From Rhizobiales bacterium CCH3-A5 (GTDB taxonomy: Bacteria; Pseudomonadota; Alphaproteobacteria; Rhizobiales; Beijerinckiaceae), in assembly GCA_001556025.1 (NCBI GenBank), contig LSIB01000144.1, forward strand, positions 1-64,000: 64,000 bases of DNA. The letters are read 5' to 3'. Of the stretch, positions 34,447-42,757 are shown one piece after another. Below the pieces are notes generated by a model. That model had not been told where the DNA came from. It did not search any database and saw only the letters and a program-made list of their open reading frames with translations. Each line of letters opens with the position of its first letter. Within the stretch, counting starts at the first letter, position 1. The translations under genes were made by a program, and so were the position numbers.

Positions 34447-34455
34447 ATCACCTCC
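34447..34455 (-). promoter_or_regulatory. Strong Shine-Dalgarno of the HMA gene
   Basis: On the minus strand it reads GGAGGTGAT, nearly fully complementary to the 16S 3' end, with 8 nt between GGAGG and the ATG at 34442. It excludes the upstream ATG at 34460 as the main start. Confidence 0.6.
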
Positions 34456-34461
34456 GGCATT

Positions 34462-35340
34462 CTATTCAGCCAGTTTCTCGGCGCGGGCCTTGAGGCGCTG
34501 CGCCCTGATCAGATGGGGACGATCGAGCATTTCGCCATCGAGTCCGATCACGCCCATGGCGGGGTTCGCCGCAAAAAGCGCGATGATCGCCTCCGCCTTG
34601 GCGAGTTCGGCTGGCGAGGGCGCGAAGACCGCGTTGGCGATCGGCACCTGCGCCGGGTGGATCGCCATCTTGCCGGTGAAGCCGTCGCGCCGCGCGGCGA
34701 CACATTCGGCGCGGAAGCCCTCGTCGTCGCGGAAATTGGTGAAGACGGTGTCGATCGCATCGACCTGCGCGGCGGCGGCCGCGAACAGCGTCAGCGAGCG
34801 GGCCAAGCGGTAAGGGTCAGTGTAGCTGCCGTCGGTCAGGCGGTTGGTTTCTGCCCCGAGATCGGCCGAGAGGTCTTCCGCGCCCCAGGTCAAGCCGGCG
34901 AGACGATGCGTCGCGCCGGCATAGCTGGAGAGCCCGAAGATGCCGCGCCCAGTTTCGGTCGCGATCGGGATGATGCGCGTGCCGCCATCGGGCAGGTTCT
35001 CTTCCGCTTCGCGCACGGCGATCTTGGCAGCGAGATGGCCGGCGTCGACGCCGCCCTCGGCTTTCGGCAGCATGATCGCGTCGGGAGCGCCCGGCATCAC
35101 AGCGTCGAGATCGGCCTCGGTGAGACCAGTCGAGAGCGCGTTGATGCGCACGATCAGCACAGGTCGTCTGGCCTGTGCGCGCAGGCTCTTCAGAAACTCG
35201 AGCGTGATGGCGCGAGCCTGGGGCTTGGCGTCGAGCGCGACCGAATCCTCGAGATCGAGGATCAGCGCGTCGGCCCCGCAATCCAGACCCTTCTGCTGCT
35301 TCTTCAGGCTGTCGCCCGGCACGAACAGGAGCGAACGCAT
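34462..35340 (-). CDS. HpcH/HpaI-family CoA ester lyase (CitE-like)
   Basis: A 292-residue enzyme of the CitE/malyl-CoA lyase family, which splits or forms 3-hydroxyacyl-CoA C-C bonds. MRSLLFVPGDS opens the protein; ILDLEDSVA (about 28-36), VRINALSTG (about 62-70), WGAEDLSADLG and KMAIHPAQV complete the active-site set. The acidic metal ligands are retained. Its partner is a MaoC-type dehydratase 5 bp upstream, suggesting a two-step conversion of a hydroxyacyl-CoA such as methylmalyl-CoA or citramalyl-CoA; the true substrate is not visible. It differs from standard malyl-CoA lyase (Mcl1), lacking the long N-terminal section. Confidence 0.83.
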   Translation of the reverse strand: MRSLLFVPGDSLKKQQKGLDCGADALILDLEDSVALDAKPQARAITLEFLKSLRAQARRPVLIVRINALSTGLTEADLDAVMPGAPDAIMLPKAEGGVDAGHLAAKIAVREAEENLPDGGTRIIPIATETGRGIFGLSSYAGATHRLAGLTWGAEDLSADLGAETNRLTDGSYTDPYRLARSLTLFAAAAAQVDAIDTVFTNFRDDEGFRAECVAARRDGFTGKMAIHPAQVPIANAVFAPSPAELAKAEAIIALFAANPAMGVIGLDGEMLDRPHLIRAQRLKARAEKLAE

Positions 35341-35345
35341 GATGC

Positions 35346-35843
35346 TCAGACCGCAATCGTGGCGGGCGCGTGCCGCTTGCGCATAAAGGCCTGGCGGCGG
35401 CACTGCGCCACCAGCGTGCCGTCCTGCTTGTAGGCCTTGTGCTGGAACTCGACGATGCCGGCATCGGGCCGCGAGCGCGACTCGCGCTTGGCGACGATCT
35501 CGGTGGTGCAGTTGATCGTGTCGCCCTCAAAGAGCGGGGCCGGGAAGGTCACGTCGGTCATGCCGAGATTGCCGATCGTGGTGCCGACCGTGGTGTCGTT
35601 GACCGAGATGCCGATCATCAGGCCGAGCGTGAACAGCGAATTCATCAACGGCCTGCCCCATTCGGTCTCGGTCGCGCAGAAATGCGCGTCGATATGAAGA
35701 GGTTGCGGGTTCAGCGTCATGTTGGAGAACAGCATGTTGTCCATCTGCGTGACGGTGCGGGTCAGCCCATGCTCGATCACGGAGCCTACGACGAAATCCT
35801 CGAAATAGATGCCGCCGCGCTTGTGCCGCTGTCCATCCGCCAT
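35346..35843 (-). CDS. MaoC-family dehydratase
   Basis: A 165-residue single-hot-dog hydratase. The GIYFEDFVVGSVIEHGLTRT start and the HIDAHFCATETEWGRP stretch (about 51-66), with the catalytic Asp-His (DAHF), define the MaoC/(R)-hydratase family. It is about half the length of two-domain mesaconyl-CoA hydratase. Being immediately upstream of, and coupled to, the CitE-like lyase gene suggests it hydrates an enoyl-CoA which the lyase then cleaves. GGGAG lies 10 nt before the ATG. Confidence 0.85.
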   Translation of the reverse strand: MADGQRHKRGGIYFEDFVVGSVIEHGLTRTVTQMDNMLFSNMTLNPQPLHIDAHFCATETEWGRPLMNSLFTLGLMIGISVNDTTVGTTIGNLGMTDVTFPAPLFEGDTINCTTEIVAKRESRSRPDAGIVEFQHKAYKQDGTLVAQCRRQAFMRKRHAPATIAV

Positions 35844-35945
35844 GGCCTTGGGTCTCCCTGTGCAGCGGGCATTTCGGCACAGTGTCCGATTCCCGCGCTT
35901 AACGGTTCGCTTACCATAATCGGGCCACTCTCCACAGGCGCGCCT

Positions 35946-37088
35946 ATGTCTCTCGACAACGACCTGGCGGCAGTCTCGCGCTCGAGAGTTCCGATGTTCC
36001 TGTTCAGCACGCCGCAGACCAAAGAGACAGCCCCCGCGAATCCCGTCGTCAGCGCCATCCGCGACGGCGCGCAGAAGACCGGGGCCGGCTTCGACTATCT
36101 GCTGAAGACGGCGCAGCGGGAATCGGCGCTGGAGCCGGACGCCAAAGCGAAGACATCGAGCGCGACCGGCCTTTTCCAGTTCATCGAGCAGACCTGGCTC
36201 TCCATGGTCAAGCAGGAAGGCCCAAAGCAGGGCCTGAGCGACTACGCCAATGCGATAAGCGAGGGCGAAAACGGCCGTCTGACGGTGGCCGACCCCGCCG
36301 CCCGGGAAAAAATCCTGCAACTGCGCACCGATCCGCAGGTCTCGGCCGTCATGGCCGGTGCGCTGACGCAGAAGAACCGCGATCAGCTCGCCGCGAGTCT
36401 CGGCCGCCAGCCGCACGCGGGCGAACTCTACATGGCCCATGTGCTGGGCGCGCGCGGCGCCTCAGATCTCATCCGCACGGCCGGCAGCGATCCCACGCGC
36501 AGCGCCGCGAAGGATTTTCCTGAGGCCGCCGCCGCCAACAAGGGCATCTTCTTCGACAAGACCGGCCGCGCCCGCAGCGCGCAGGAGGTGTATGGCGTGC
36601 TCGCGGCAAGCCACGCCAACACACAACTCGCCACGGCGACGGCCGCGTCCCAGCCGGCCGCCGCTCAGGGTCAGGGCGCCGACCAGCCCGCCCAGATCGC
36701 GGCCGCGCTCGCGCCAGGGCGGGCGAGGGGGCTGATCGGGCTGTTCTCGACCGAAGGGTCGCGCGAGCCGGTGTCGAAGGCCGTCGCCAATCTCTGGACC
36801 ACGCCGCGCAGCGGCGGCACGCGCCTGGCCTCGCTCGACGAGGGCTCGCGCTATTTCCCGCGCCAGACGCTGAACGACGCATCTCCGGTCGGCGTAGCCG
36901 GCACGCCTGCGGCCCAGCCTGCCATCGCTTCTTCCGCCGTGCCCACGCGCGCGCCGCTGCCGCCCTCGCGCCCTGTCGAGTTGACGCAGCCGGCCGCCGC
37001 CGCTGCACAGCCGCCGCGCGTCGCAGCCAAGCCACGCCGCGCCCCCCTCGACCTGTCCTCCTTCATGATCCAGCGGAGCGGTACATGA
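35946..37088 (+). CDS. Lytic transglycosylase-like (SLT) protein with proline/alanine-rich tail
   Basis: A 380-residue protein. Residues about 35-195 resemble the SLT fold: the FDYLLKTAQRESALEPDAKA stretch has the catalytic-type Glu (RES) and SATGLFQFIEQTW follows, as in this alphaproteobacterial SLT subgroup. The C-terminal half is low-complexity, rich in Ala, Pro and Gln, and ends in a basic KPRRAPLDLS motif. There is no clear signal peptide, so export may be non-classical or the protein may act with a flagellar-type machine. It is coupled to a DUF2336 gene (ATGA at 37085-37088). The transglycosylase call is likely; its target is not known. Confidence 0.75.
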   Translation: MSLDNDLAAVSRSRVPMFLFSTPQTKETAPANPVVSAIRDGAQKTGAGFDYLLKTAQRESALEPDAKAKTSSATGLFQFIEQTWLSMVKQEGPKQGLSDYANAISEGENGRLTVADPAAREKILQLRTDPQVSAVMAGALTQKNRDQLAASLGRQPHAGELYMAHVLGARGASDLIRTAGSDPTRSAAKDFPEAAAANKGIFFDKTGRARSAQEVYGVLAASHANTQLATATAASQPAAAQGQGADQPAQIAAALAPGRARGLIGLFSTEGSREPVSKAVANLWTTPRSGGTRLASLDEGSRYFPRQTLNDASPVGVAGTPAAQPAIASSAVPTRAPLPPSRPVELTQPAAAAAQPPRVAAKPRRAPLDLSSFMIQRSGT

Positions 37089-38299
37089 TCGTCCGCCGCT
37101 TCCTGCTCTGGGCCCGCACGGCCAATGCGCAGGCGCGCGCCGAAGGCGCGGCTGCGCTGGCGGGCGCCTATTTGCGCTCGGGCATGGGCGACGAGGACCG
37201 GCGCGAGGCCGAGACGGCGCTGATCTCGCTGATCGACGATCCGTCTCCGCTCGTGCGGCGCGCCGTCGCCGAAGAGATGGCGACCTCGCCTTACGCTCCG
37301 CGCAATCTCGTGCTTGGGCTGATCGCCGATCAGAGCGATGTCGCTGCGCTGATGCTGGCGCATTCGCCCGTGCTAAGCGAGGCCGATCTGGTGGATGCGG
37401 CTGCGATCGGCGACGGGCTCGCCCAGCGCGCCATCGCCCAGCGCATGCATCTGCCGGCGAGCGTCGCCGCTGCGCTGGCCGAGGTCGGTGTCGAGGAGGC
37501 GCTGGTTGCGCTGGTGCGCAATCCCAGCGCCGACATTCCCGATTTCTCGCTGGAGCGCATGGTCGAGCGCATCGCCGATTCAGGCGCGCTACGCGAGGCG
37601 CTGCTGGCGCGCGACGACCTGCCCGCTGCCCTGCGCCAGACTATCGCGGCCCATGTCTCCGATGCGCTGACGAGCTTCGTCATGAATTGCGGCTGGCTCT
37701 CGCCGGAGCGCGGCGCGCGGCTCGCCCGCGAGGCGACGGAGCGCGTCGCCGTCTCGCTGGCGGCCGGGGGCGAAGACAGCGACGCACCGGCGATCGTCGA
37801 GGTGCTGCGCGCGCAGGCGCGGCTGACGCCCGGCCTGATGCTGCGCTCGCTGCTCAGCGGCGAACCTGCCTTGGCGGAAGCCGCATTCGTCTCGCTCTCC
37901 GAGCTTCCGGCGTCGCGGGTCGCGGCGCTGCTGCGCGACCGGCGCGGCTCGGGTCTGAAGGCGCTCTACCGCAAGGCCGGCCTGCCGGATGCGGTGCAGC
38001 CGGCCTTTACCGCCGCGATCATGGCCCTTAATGCGCGCGGCTTCGATCTGGCTGGCGGCGGGCGGGGCATAGACCGCAACCTGCTGCGCGAGGTGCTGAT
38101 CGCCGTGGAGGCGCAGGGCGATCCGGGCTCGAACGCGCTGCTGGCGCTGCTGCGGCGAATGGATTCCGAGGCCGCGCGCGAAGAAGCCCGCGCCATGGCG
38201 GATTCGCTGGCCGACGACGCGGCGCTCGCCTTTCTCGTCGAGGCCGATCCTGCGCTGCTGGTCGAGCTCGAGATCGGGGATGTGAGGCGCGCGGCGTAA
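37085..38299 (+). CDS. DUF2336 domain protein
   Basis: A 404-residue all-helical protein of the alphaproteobacterial DUF2336 family. HEAT-like helical pairs with periodic leucines and DP/PxxR turns (SLIDDPSPLVRRAVAEEM at about 48-65) span the whole length. The function is unknown; relatives include a protein in the Rhizobiales/Caulobacter lines tied to signalling. It has no membrane segment. It overlaps the SLT gene by 4 bp, so the two products probably cooperate. Confidence 0.82.
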   Translation: MIVRRFLLWARTANAQARAEGAAALAGAYLRSGMGDEDRREAETALISLIDDPSPLVRRAVAEEMATSPYAPRNLVLGLIADQSDVAALMLAHSPVLSEADLVDAAAIGDGLAQRAIAQRMHLPASVAAALAEVGVEEALVALVRNPSADIPDFSLERMVERIADSGALREALLARDDLPAALRQTIAAHVSDALTSFVMNCGWLSPERGARLAREATERVAVSLAAGGEDSDAPAIVEVLRAQARLTPGLMLRSLLSGEPALAEAAFVSLSELPASRVAALLRDRRGSGLKALYRKAGLPDAVQPAFTAAIMALNARGFDLAGGGRGIDRNLLREVLIAVEAQGDPGSNALLALLRRMDSEAAREEARAMADSLADDAALAFLVEADPALLVELEIGDVRRAA

Positions 38300-38316
38300 C
38301 GCCGAAACGCCCATGC

Positions 38317-38829
38317 CTATGGTGATGCAAGCGGGCGCATCAGATAGGTGACCGTCTTGGCTCCGCCATGGATTGCGGCCGTGCCGACCTGCCTGAAGCC
38401 AAGACGCTCATGGAAGGCGTCGGAAGCTGGATTGGGCGGATCCGAATTGACCTCGCAGACGATCCGGTCATGCCCCGCCTGGCTGGCCGCCGTGAAAAGG
38501 TCGGCATAGAGCCTTGCCGCCAGCCCGCGTCCGCGAGCCTGCGGCGCGACGACGATGCGGTCGACATAGACGAAGCGAGGATAGGTTTCACGGAACCAGA
38601 GGAAATTCGCACTGTCATAATCGGCATCCTGATCGAAGGCGATCAGCAGCGCGTCGGCCTCGCCAACGCGCCTGGCCAGAAAGGCCTGCGAGACCAGATG
38701 CAGCAGGCGAGGCGGTTCCATCCATGACAGTTCGGCGGCATGGCTGTTGTTGAGCGCCAGAAGGGCCTCGCAAAGCGGCGCTGACCGCGTCAGATCTGCT
38801 GCACGGACGGGTGTGAGATCGTCGTTCAT
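38317..38829 (-). CDS. GNAT-family N-acetyltransferase
   Basis: A 170-residue acetyl-CoA-dependent acetyltransferase. The VDRIVVAPQARGRGLAARLY stretch (about 90-109) contains the QxxGxG-type acetyl-CoA-binding loop (QARGRG), and VNSDPPNPASDAFHERLGF is the second characteristic block. The N-terminus MNDDLTPVR is favoured over an earlier frame extension. Substrate unknown. It lies 28 bp downstream of nadK on the same strand, so they may share a transcript. Confidence 0.85.
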   Translation of the reverse strand: MNDDLTPVRAADLTRSAPLCEALLALNNSHAAELSWMEPPRLLHLVSQAFLARRVGEADALLIAFDQDADYDSANFLWFRETYPRFVYVDRIVVAPQARGRGLAARLYADLFTAASQAGHDRIVCEVNSDPPNPASDAFHERLGFRQVGTAAIHGGAKTVTYLMRPLASP

Positions 38830-38857
38830 CAGTCGCGTCCCGGTTGGGGTCGACGGC

Positions 38858-39631
38858 TCAATAGCCGAACTGCTCCCGCAGGATCCGCTCGTCGAGGCTG
38901 TGCCCCGGATCGTGCAGCATGACGAGGTCGACGCTTCGGTCGATCTCGATCGAGACCGAGACGACATTCTCGATCTGCGTGTGGTCGGCGACCGCGCTGA
39001 CCGGGCGCTTCTCTGGCTCCAGCACCTCGATCGTCACCCGCGCATGGTCTGGCAGGAGCGCGCCGCGCCACCGCCTCGGACGGAAGGCCGAGATTGGCGT
39101 CAGCGCCAGCAAAGGCGCGTCGAGCGGCAGGATCGGGCCGTTGGCCGAGAGGTTGTAGGCGGTGGAGCCGGCCGGCGTCGCCAGCAGCACGCCGTCTGCA
39201 ACGAGCTCGGGCAGGCGAACCTGTCCGTCGACCGAAATCTTGAGTTTGGCGGCCTGATAGGAGCGACGCAGCAGCGAGACCTCGTTGATCGCCATCGCAT
39301 GGACCTCGCTGCCGCTCTGGTCGATGGCGCGCATCGAGAGCGGATGGACGACGCTGCGCTGCGCGGCCTCCAGCTTTTTCGTCAGGCCGCGCTCGCGGAA
39401 CTCGTTCATCAGGAAGCCGACCGAGCCGCGATTCATGCCGTAGATCGGCTTGCCCGTGCCGAGGAAGCGGTGCAGCACCTGCAGCATCAGCCCGTCGCCG
39501 CCCAGCGCCACGACGACGTCCGCCTGGTCGGCGTCGGCATTGCCGTAGCGATCGACCAGTTTTGAAAGCGCCGCCTGCGCCTCGGGCGTCTCGCTGGCGA
39601 TGAAGGCAATGGCGCGGGAACGCTCGGTCAT
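38858..39631 (-). CDS. nadK: NAD kinase
   Basis: A 257-residue ATP:NAD kinase that makes NADP in the cytosol. The nucleotide-binding [13 protein letters not shown] (about 44-56, with the GGDG motif), the [12 protein letters not shown] segment and GSTAYNLSA with its NE/D-type context are all present. The length matches the compact alphaproteobacterial form. The ATG at 39631 has AGGA about 7 nt upstream; a GTG at 39634 is the alternative. Confidence 0.94.
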   Translation of the reverse strand: MTERSRAIAFIASETPEAQAALSKLVDRYGNADADQADVVVALGGDGLMLQVLHRFLGTGKPIYGMNRGSVGFLMNEFRERGLTKKLEAAQRSVVHPLSMRAIDQSGSEVHAMAINEVSLLRRSYQAAKLKISVDGQVRLPELVADGVLLATPAGSTAYNLSANGPILPLDAPLLALTPISAFRPRRWRGALLPDHARVTIEVLEPEKRPVSAVADHTQIENVVSVSIEIDRSVDLVMLHDPGHSLDERILREQFGY

Positions 39632-39714
39632 CACAGGTCCTGGCAGGCGGCACGCCGATGAGGGCCGCCATGCCTAGCACGGCCTGCGTGAAGGTCGCGA
39701 GACTTGGGGACATG

Positions 39715-39739
39715 AAAAAGGCCGGGGTCGCCCCCGGCC
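39715..39739 (-). terminator. Rho-independent terminator of the downstream MBL paralogue
   Basis: On the minus strand an 8-bp stem (GGCCGGGG/CCCCGGCC) with a 4-nt loop is followed by TTTTT. It lies about 30 bp past the stop at 39768 and is nearly identical to the hairpin at 40825-40849. Confidence 0.85.
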
Positions 39740-39767
39740 ATCATCTCTTGCGACACCCATGGTGCTG

Positions 39768-40754
39768 TCAGATCGCCGGGCTCCACTGCACTGGGACCAG
39801 TTCGTAGCCGGAGCCAGCCTTGGCGATATGCCCGGTCGCCGGGAAGGGCGCGTGATAGAAGGCGACCTGGGTCTTCTCGACCGCGGCCATGTCGAGGACG
39901 CGCCGGCGCGTGGCGCGGGCGGCGTCCGGATCCTGATCGAGAACGGCCGACCAGTCCGGGTTCCGGACGAAGAGCGCGGGGTGGCTGGTGATGTCGACGA
40001 CGAAGAGCAGCTTGCCGACGCCGGACGCGATCCCAAAAATCGTATGACCGGGCGAGTGGCCGTGGGCTGCGATCGACGTCACGCCGGGCGCGACCTCCGC
40101 GCCGGGCGTATAGCGCTTGACCTGTTGCGCGATCGGTGAAAACACGCGCCGCGCATTGGCGAACCCGGCCTTGGCCGCTTCGGGGGCCGCGTTCATGCGC
40201 TCGTCCGACATCCAGAAATCCCATTCCGGAGCCGGTACCGAAATCTCTGCCTTGGTGAACGGCATCGAGCCGTCCTTCAGGCGAATGCCGCCGATATGGT
40301 CGCCGTGGAAATGGCTGATGACGATCTGGTCGACCTGCGCTGGGTCGAAGCCGGCGGCGCGAAAATTGCGCATCCAGGTGCCGGTCGTGGGAGGGCCGTT
40401 GTCGCCGAGGCCGGTGTCGAGCATGACGATCTTTCCGCCGGTCTGCAGCACCAGCGTCGTATAGCTGTTCTGGAACCCGGTCGTCGGCAGGAAGGCGGAT
40501 TCGAGCGCCTTTCTGACGTCGGCGATATCGGCGTTGCGGACGAATCCCTCGATCGGGCGCATGGCGAAGCCGTCATTGACGGCTGTGACGGTGATGTCGC
40601 CGACCTTGTAGCGGTAGAAGCCGGGAGCCTGCGTCACGGGCGTTGGCTGCGCCTGGGCGGCATCGATGCCGGCCGAACCGTTGAATGCGGCGGCCGTGGC
40701 GAGGGCGCCGGCTCCGGCCATGATGGTGCGGCGCGACGGTACGATGATGGGCAT
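39768..40754 (-). CDS. Tat-exported metallo-beta-lactamase-fold hydrolase, paralogue A
   Basis: A 328-residue MBL-fold protein. The signal sequence contains a twin-arginine motif (PSRRTIMAGAGALA, residues about 5-18), so it is folded before export to the periplasm. The zinc-binding HxHxDH motif reads SHFHGDHIGG (about 133-142), with a further HSPGHT and an Asp-bearing VVDITSHPA segment. The fold suits a lactonase or similar hydrolase; the substrate is unknown. It is a tandem duplicate of the gene at 40871 (same length, same layout), and each copy has its own terminator. Confidence 0.88.
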   Translation of the reverse strand: MPIIVPSRRTIMAGAGALATAAAFNGSAGIDAAQAQPTPVTQAPGFYRYKVGDITVTAVNDGFAMRPIEGFVRNADIADVRKALESAFLPTTGFQNSYTTLVLQTGGKIVMLDTGLGDNGPPTTGTWMRNFRAAGFDPAQVDQIVISHFHGDHIGGIRLKDGSMPFTKAEISVPAPEWDFWMSDERMNAAPEAAKAGFANARRVFSPIAQQVKRYTPGAEVAPGVTSIAAHGHSPGHTIFGIASGVGKLLFVVDITSHPALFVRNPDWSAVLDQDPDAARATRRRVLDMAAVEKTQVAFYHAPFPATGHIAKAGSGYELVPVQWSPAI

Positions 40755-40824
40755 GGTGTTTCCCCTCTCTGGTTTGTTCAGGCCAGTCGCGGCCTGCGCT
40801 TGAGCGTTCCGGTCGGCCGATATG

Positions 40825-40849
40825 AAAAAGGCCGGGGTCGCCCCCGGCC
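40825..40849 (-). terminator. Rho-independent terminator of the upstream MBL paralogue
   Basis: The same GGCCGGGG/CCCCGGCC stem and T-run as at 39715-39739, about 20 bp past the stop at 40871, showing that the tandem duplication included the terminator. Confidence 0.85.
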
Positions 40850-40870
40850 TCGATTTCACCTGTCGCCGCT

Positions 40871-41857
40871 TCAGACCGCCGGGCTCCACTGCACCGGCAC
40901 CATCTCGAAGCCGGTTCCGGACTTGGCGATGTAGCCGGTCGCCGGGAACGGGGCGTGGTAGAAGGCGACCTGCATCTTGTCGGCCGAAACCATGTCGAGC
41001 AGCTTGCGGCGGGTGGCGCGGGCCATGTCGGGATCCTGATCGAAGATGGCCGACCAGTCGGGGTTCTTTACGAACAGGGCCGGGTGGTTGGAGGTGTCCG
41101 ACATCACCATCAGCGACTTGCCGCCCGAGGCCAGCGTGAAAGTCGTATGGCCCGGTGTGTGGCCATAGGCCGCCACCGAGGTGATGCCCGGCAGGATCTC
41201 CTTGCCGGCCTCGAACTGCTTCACGTCCTTGGCGACCGGCGCGAAGGCGCGGCGCACATTGGCGAAGGCGCCCTTCATGGCTTCGGGGGCGGCGTTCATC
41301 CTCGCGTCGTCCATCCAGAAGGCCCATTCGGCTGCCGGCACCATGACCTCGGCGTTCGGGAAGACGGCGGTGCCGTCCTTCAGCCTGAAACCGTTGATGT
41401 GGTCGCCGTGGAAATGGCTGAACGCGATGGTGGAGACATCCTTGGGGTCGAAGCCGGCCGCCTTGAAATTGGCCATCCAGCGGCCCGAGGTCGGCGCGCC
41501 GGAATCGCCGTTGCCGGTGTCGATCAGGGTCAGCTTGCCGCCATTCTGGATGGCGAGCGTGGTGAAGGAGATGTTCAGCGCGTCATCGGGCAGGAAGGAC
41601 TGCGCCATCGCCTTCTTGACGTCGGCGAGTTCGGCGTTGCGGATGAAGCCCTCGAGCGGACGACGGGCGAAGCCGTCATTGATGGCGGTGACGGTGATGT
41701 CGCCGATCTTGTAGCGGTAGAAACCGGGGGCCTGGGTCACGGGCGCTCCTTGGGCTTGGGCCGGGCTGACGCCGGCGGGAAGATCGAAGATGGTGGCGGC
41801 TGCGAGTGCGCCGGCGCCGACCATCACGGTGCGGCGCGACGGATCGTTGATTTGCAT
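40871..41857 (-). CDS. Tat-exported metallo-beta-lactamase-fold hydrolase, paralogue B
   Basis: A 328-residue MBL-fold protein, the first of the tandem pair in transcription order. A twin-arginine signal (DPSRRTVMVGAGALA) starts it, followed by the same VTQAPGFYRYKIGDITVTA opening as paralogue A. The metal motif is SHFHGDHING (about 133-142). The active-site Asp lies in MVMSDTSNHPA. I take the methionine at 41857 because it directly precedes the Tat motif; an open frame extends to 41926. The two copies differ mostly in surface residues, suggesting fairly old duplication with retained function. Confidence 0.88.
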   Translation of the reverse strand: MQINDPSRRTVMVGAGALAAATIFDLPAGVSPAQAQGAPVTQAPGFYRYKIGDITVTAINDGFARRPLEGFIRNAELADVKKAMAQSFLPDDALNISFTTLAIQNGGKLTLIDTGNGDSGAPTSGRWMANFKAAGFDPKDVSTIAFSHFHGDHINGFRLKDGTAVFPNAEVMVPAAEWAFWMDDARMNAAPEAMKGAFANVRRAFAPVAKDVKQFEAGKEILPGITSVAAYGHTPGHTTFTLASGGKSLMVMSDTSNHPALFVKNPDWSAIFDQDPDMARATRRKLLDMVSADKMQVAFYHAPFPATGYIAKSGTGFEMVPVQWSPAV

Positions 41858-41997
41858 GGTGTTCTTCTCCCTCGGCTTACGTCCAAAGCCTGCGGGTGAA
41901 CCTAGCGGCAGGAGGCCTGTGTTCAACTGCCTTGGCGTTGCAGGCAGTCAAGTTTCCGTGAGCGGCCGGCTCTGGGGCCGGCTCGTTCAGCCTGCGC

Positions 41998-42417
41998 TCA
42001 TTTTTGCCGGTAAAAGGCGCGTCCCGGCAGGCCCCTGCGCGCGAAGGCGCGCAGCATCGCCGCACACAGCGCCAGCGAGCCCATGGCTGCATTGCCCGAG
42101 CACTCGGCGACGATCGCCTGGAAGGCGGCGCTCTCCTCGGCGGCGAGGCACTGCAGGCTCCAGTTCCACTCCGGCGCCTTCTGGCGCAGCACATCGACGG
42201 CGACGTCAATGTCGGCGCTGACCGTGCCGAGCGTCTTCCAGAGCGCGCCCTGCTGGTAGATGCCGCCCGCAGGCGCGCGCCGGCTGACCAGATTGGTCGG
42301 CTTGCGGCGGACGGTGTAGCCGAGCGCCTCGTAGATATCGGCGTCGAGCGCGCGGTCTGGCTTCTGCGACCCTTCGCAGCGTTGCGCCAAGGCGAGCAGC
42401 AGTTCGGGGTTGTCCAT
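41998..42417 (-). CDS. Hypothetical protein, phage/plasmid-like style
   Basis: A 139-residue soluble protein. The opening LLALAQRCEGSQKPDRALDA resembles short uncharacterised proteins often carried by alphaproteobacterial phages and plasmids. The remainder is helical with several cysteines and no recognisable motif. The ATG at 42417 is preferred over one at 42465. It lies directly beyond the 3' end of tRNA-Thr (97 bp), a usual landing place for integrating elements, though no integrase is nearby. Confidence 0.6.
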   Translation of the reverse strand: MDNPELLLALAQRCEGSQKPDRALDADIYEALGYTVRRKPTNLVSRRAPAGGIYQQGALWKTLGTVSADIDVAVDVLRQKAPEWNWSLQCLAAEESAAFQAIVAECSGNAAMGSLALCAAMLRAFARRGLPGRAFYRQK

Positions 42418-42513
42418 CGTCGCAATCCAGCAGCGGCTGCTTGAGCCGGTTGCATCATGCCGCACGGCCTTGCAAGGCGCAGGCCATGCGCGGCCGATAC
42501 GGGTCCGGGGAAC

Positions 42514-42588
42514 TGGTGCCGGCGGAGAGGATCGAACTCCCGACCTTCGGTTTACAAAACCGCTGCACTACCGCTGTGCTACGCCGGC
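42514..42588 (-). tRNA. tRNA-Thr (anticodon UGU)
   Basis: The minus strand folds into a complete cloverleaf: acceptor GCCGGCG pairs with CGCCGGC, the anticodon loop TTTGTAA gives UGU (Thr), the T-loop is TTCGATC, and the CCA end is encoded (total 75 nt). The 27-43 pair is G-A, an ordinary mismatch. It decodes ACA and is charged by the thrS product at 25517. Confidence 0.95.
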
Positions 42589-42706
42589 CCAGGCTGACAG
42601 GGCAGCGGTTACCAGCCTGCGGGAACGAGGGCAAGGTCGCGCGGGCAGGACGGCCATGCCGTTTCCAGCGGAGTTGCCGTTTCCAGCAGGCTTGCCACGC
42701 CCCATG

Positions 42707-42735
42707 AAAAAAGCCCCGCCTCGAGAGGCGGGGCT
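42707..42735 (-). terminator. Rho-independent terminator of the MHS transporter
   Basis: On the minus strand a perfect 11-bp stem (AGCCCCGCCTC with GAGGCGGGGCT) and 2-nt loop ends in TTTTTT, 23 bp past the transporter stop at 42758. Confidence 0.88.
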
Positions 42736-42757
42736 TCGTCATGTCCAAGCGATCAGA

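Noticed and set aside
35900..35925. CtrA box before the SLT-like gene
   Set aside because: TTAACGGTTCGCTTAC has an 8-nt spacer and a TTAC half-site, two deviations from TTAA-N7-TTAA.
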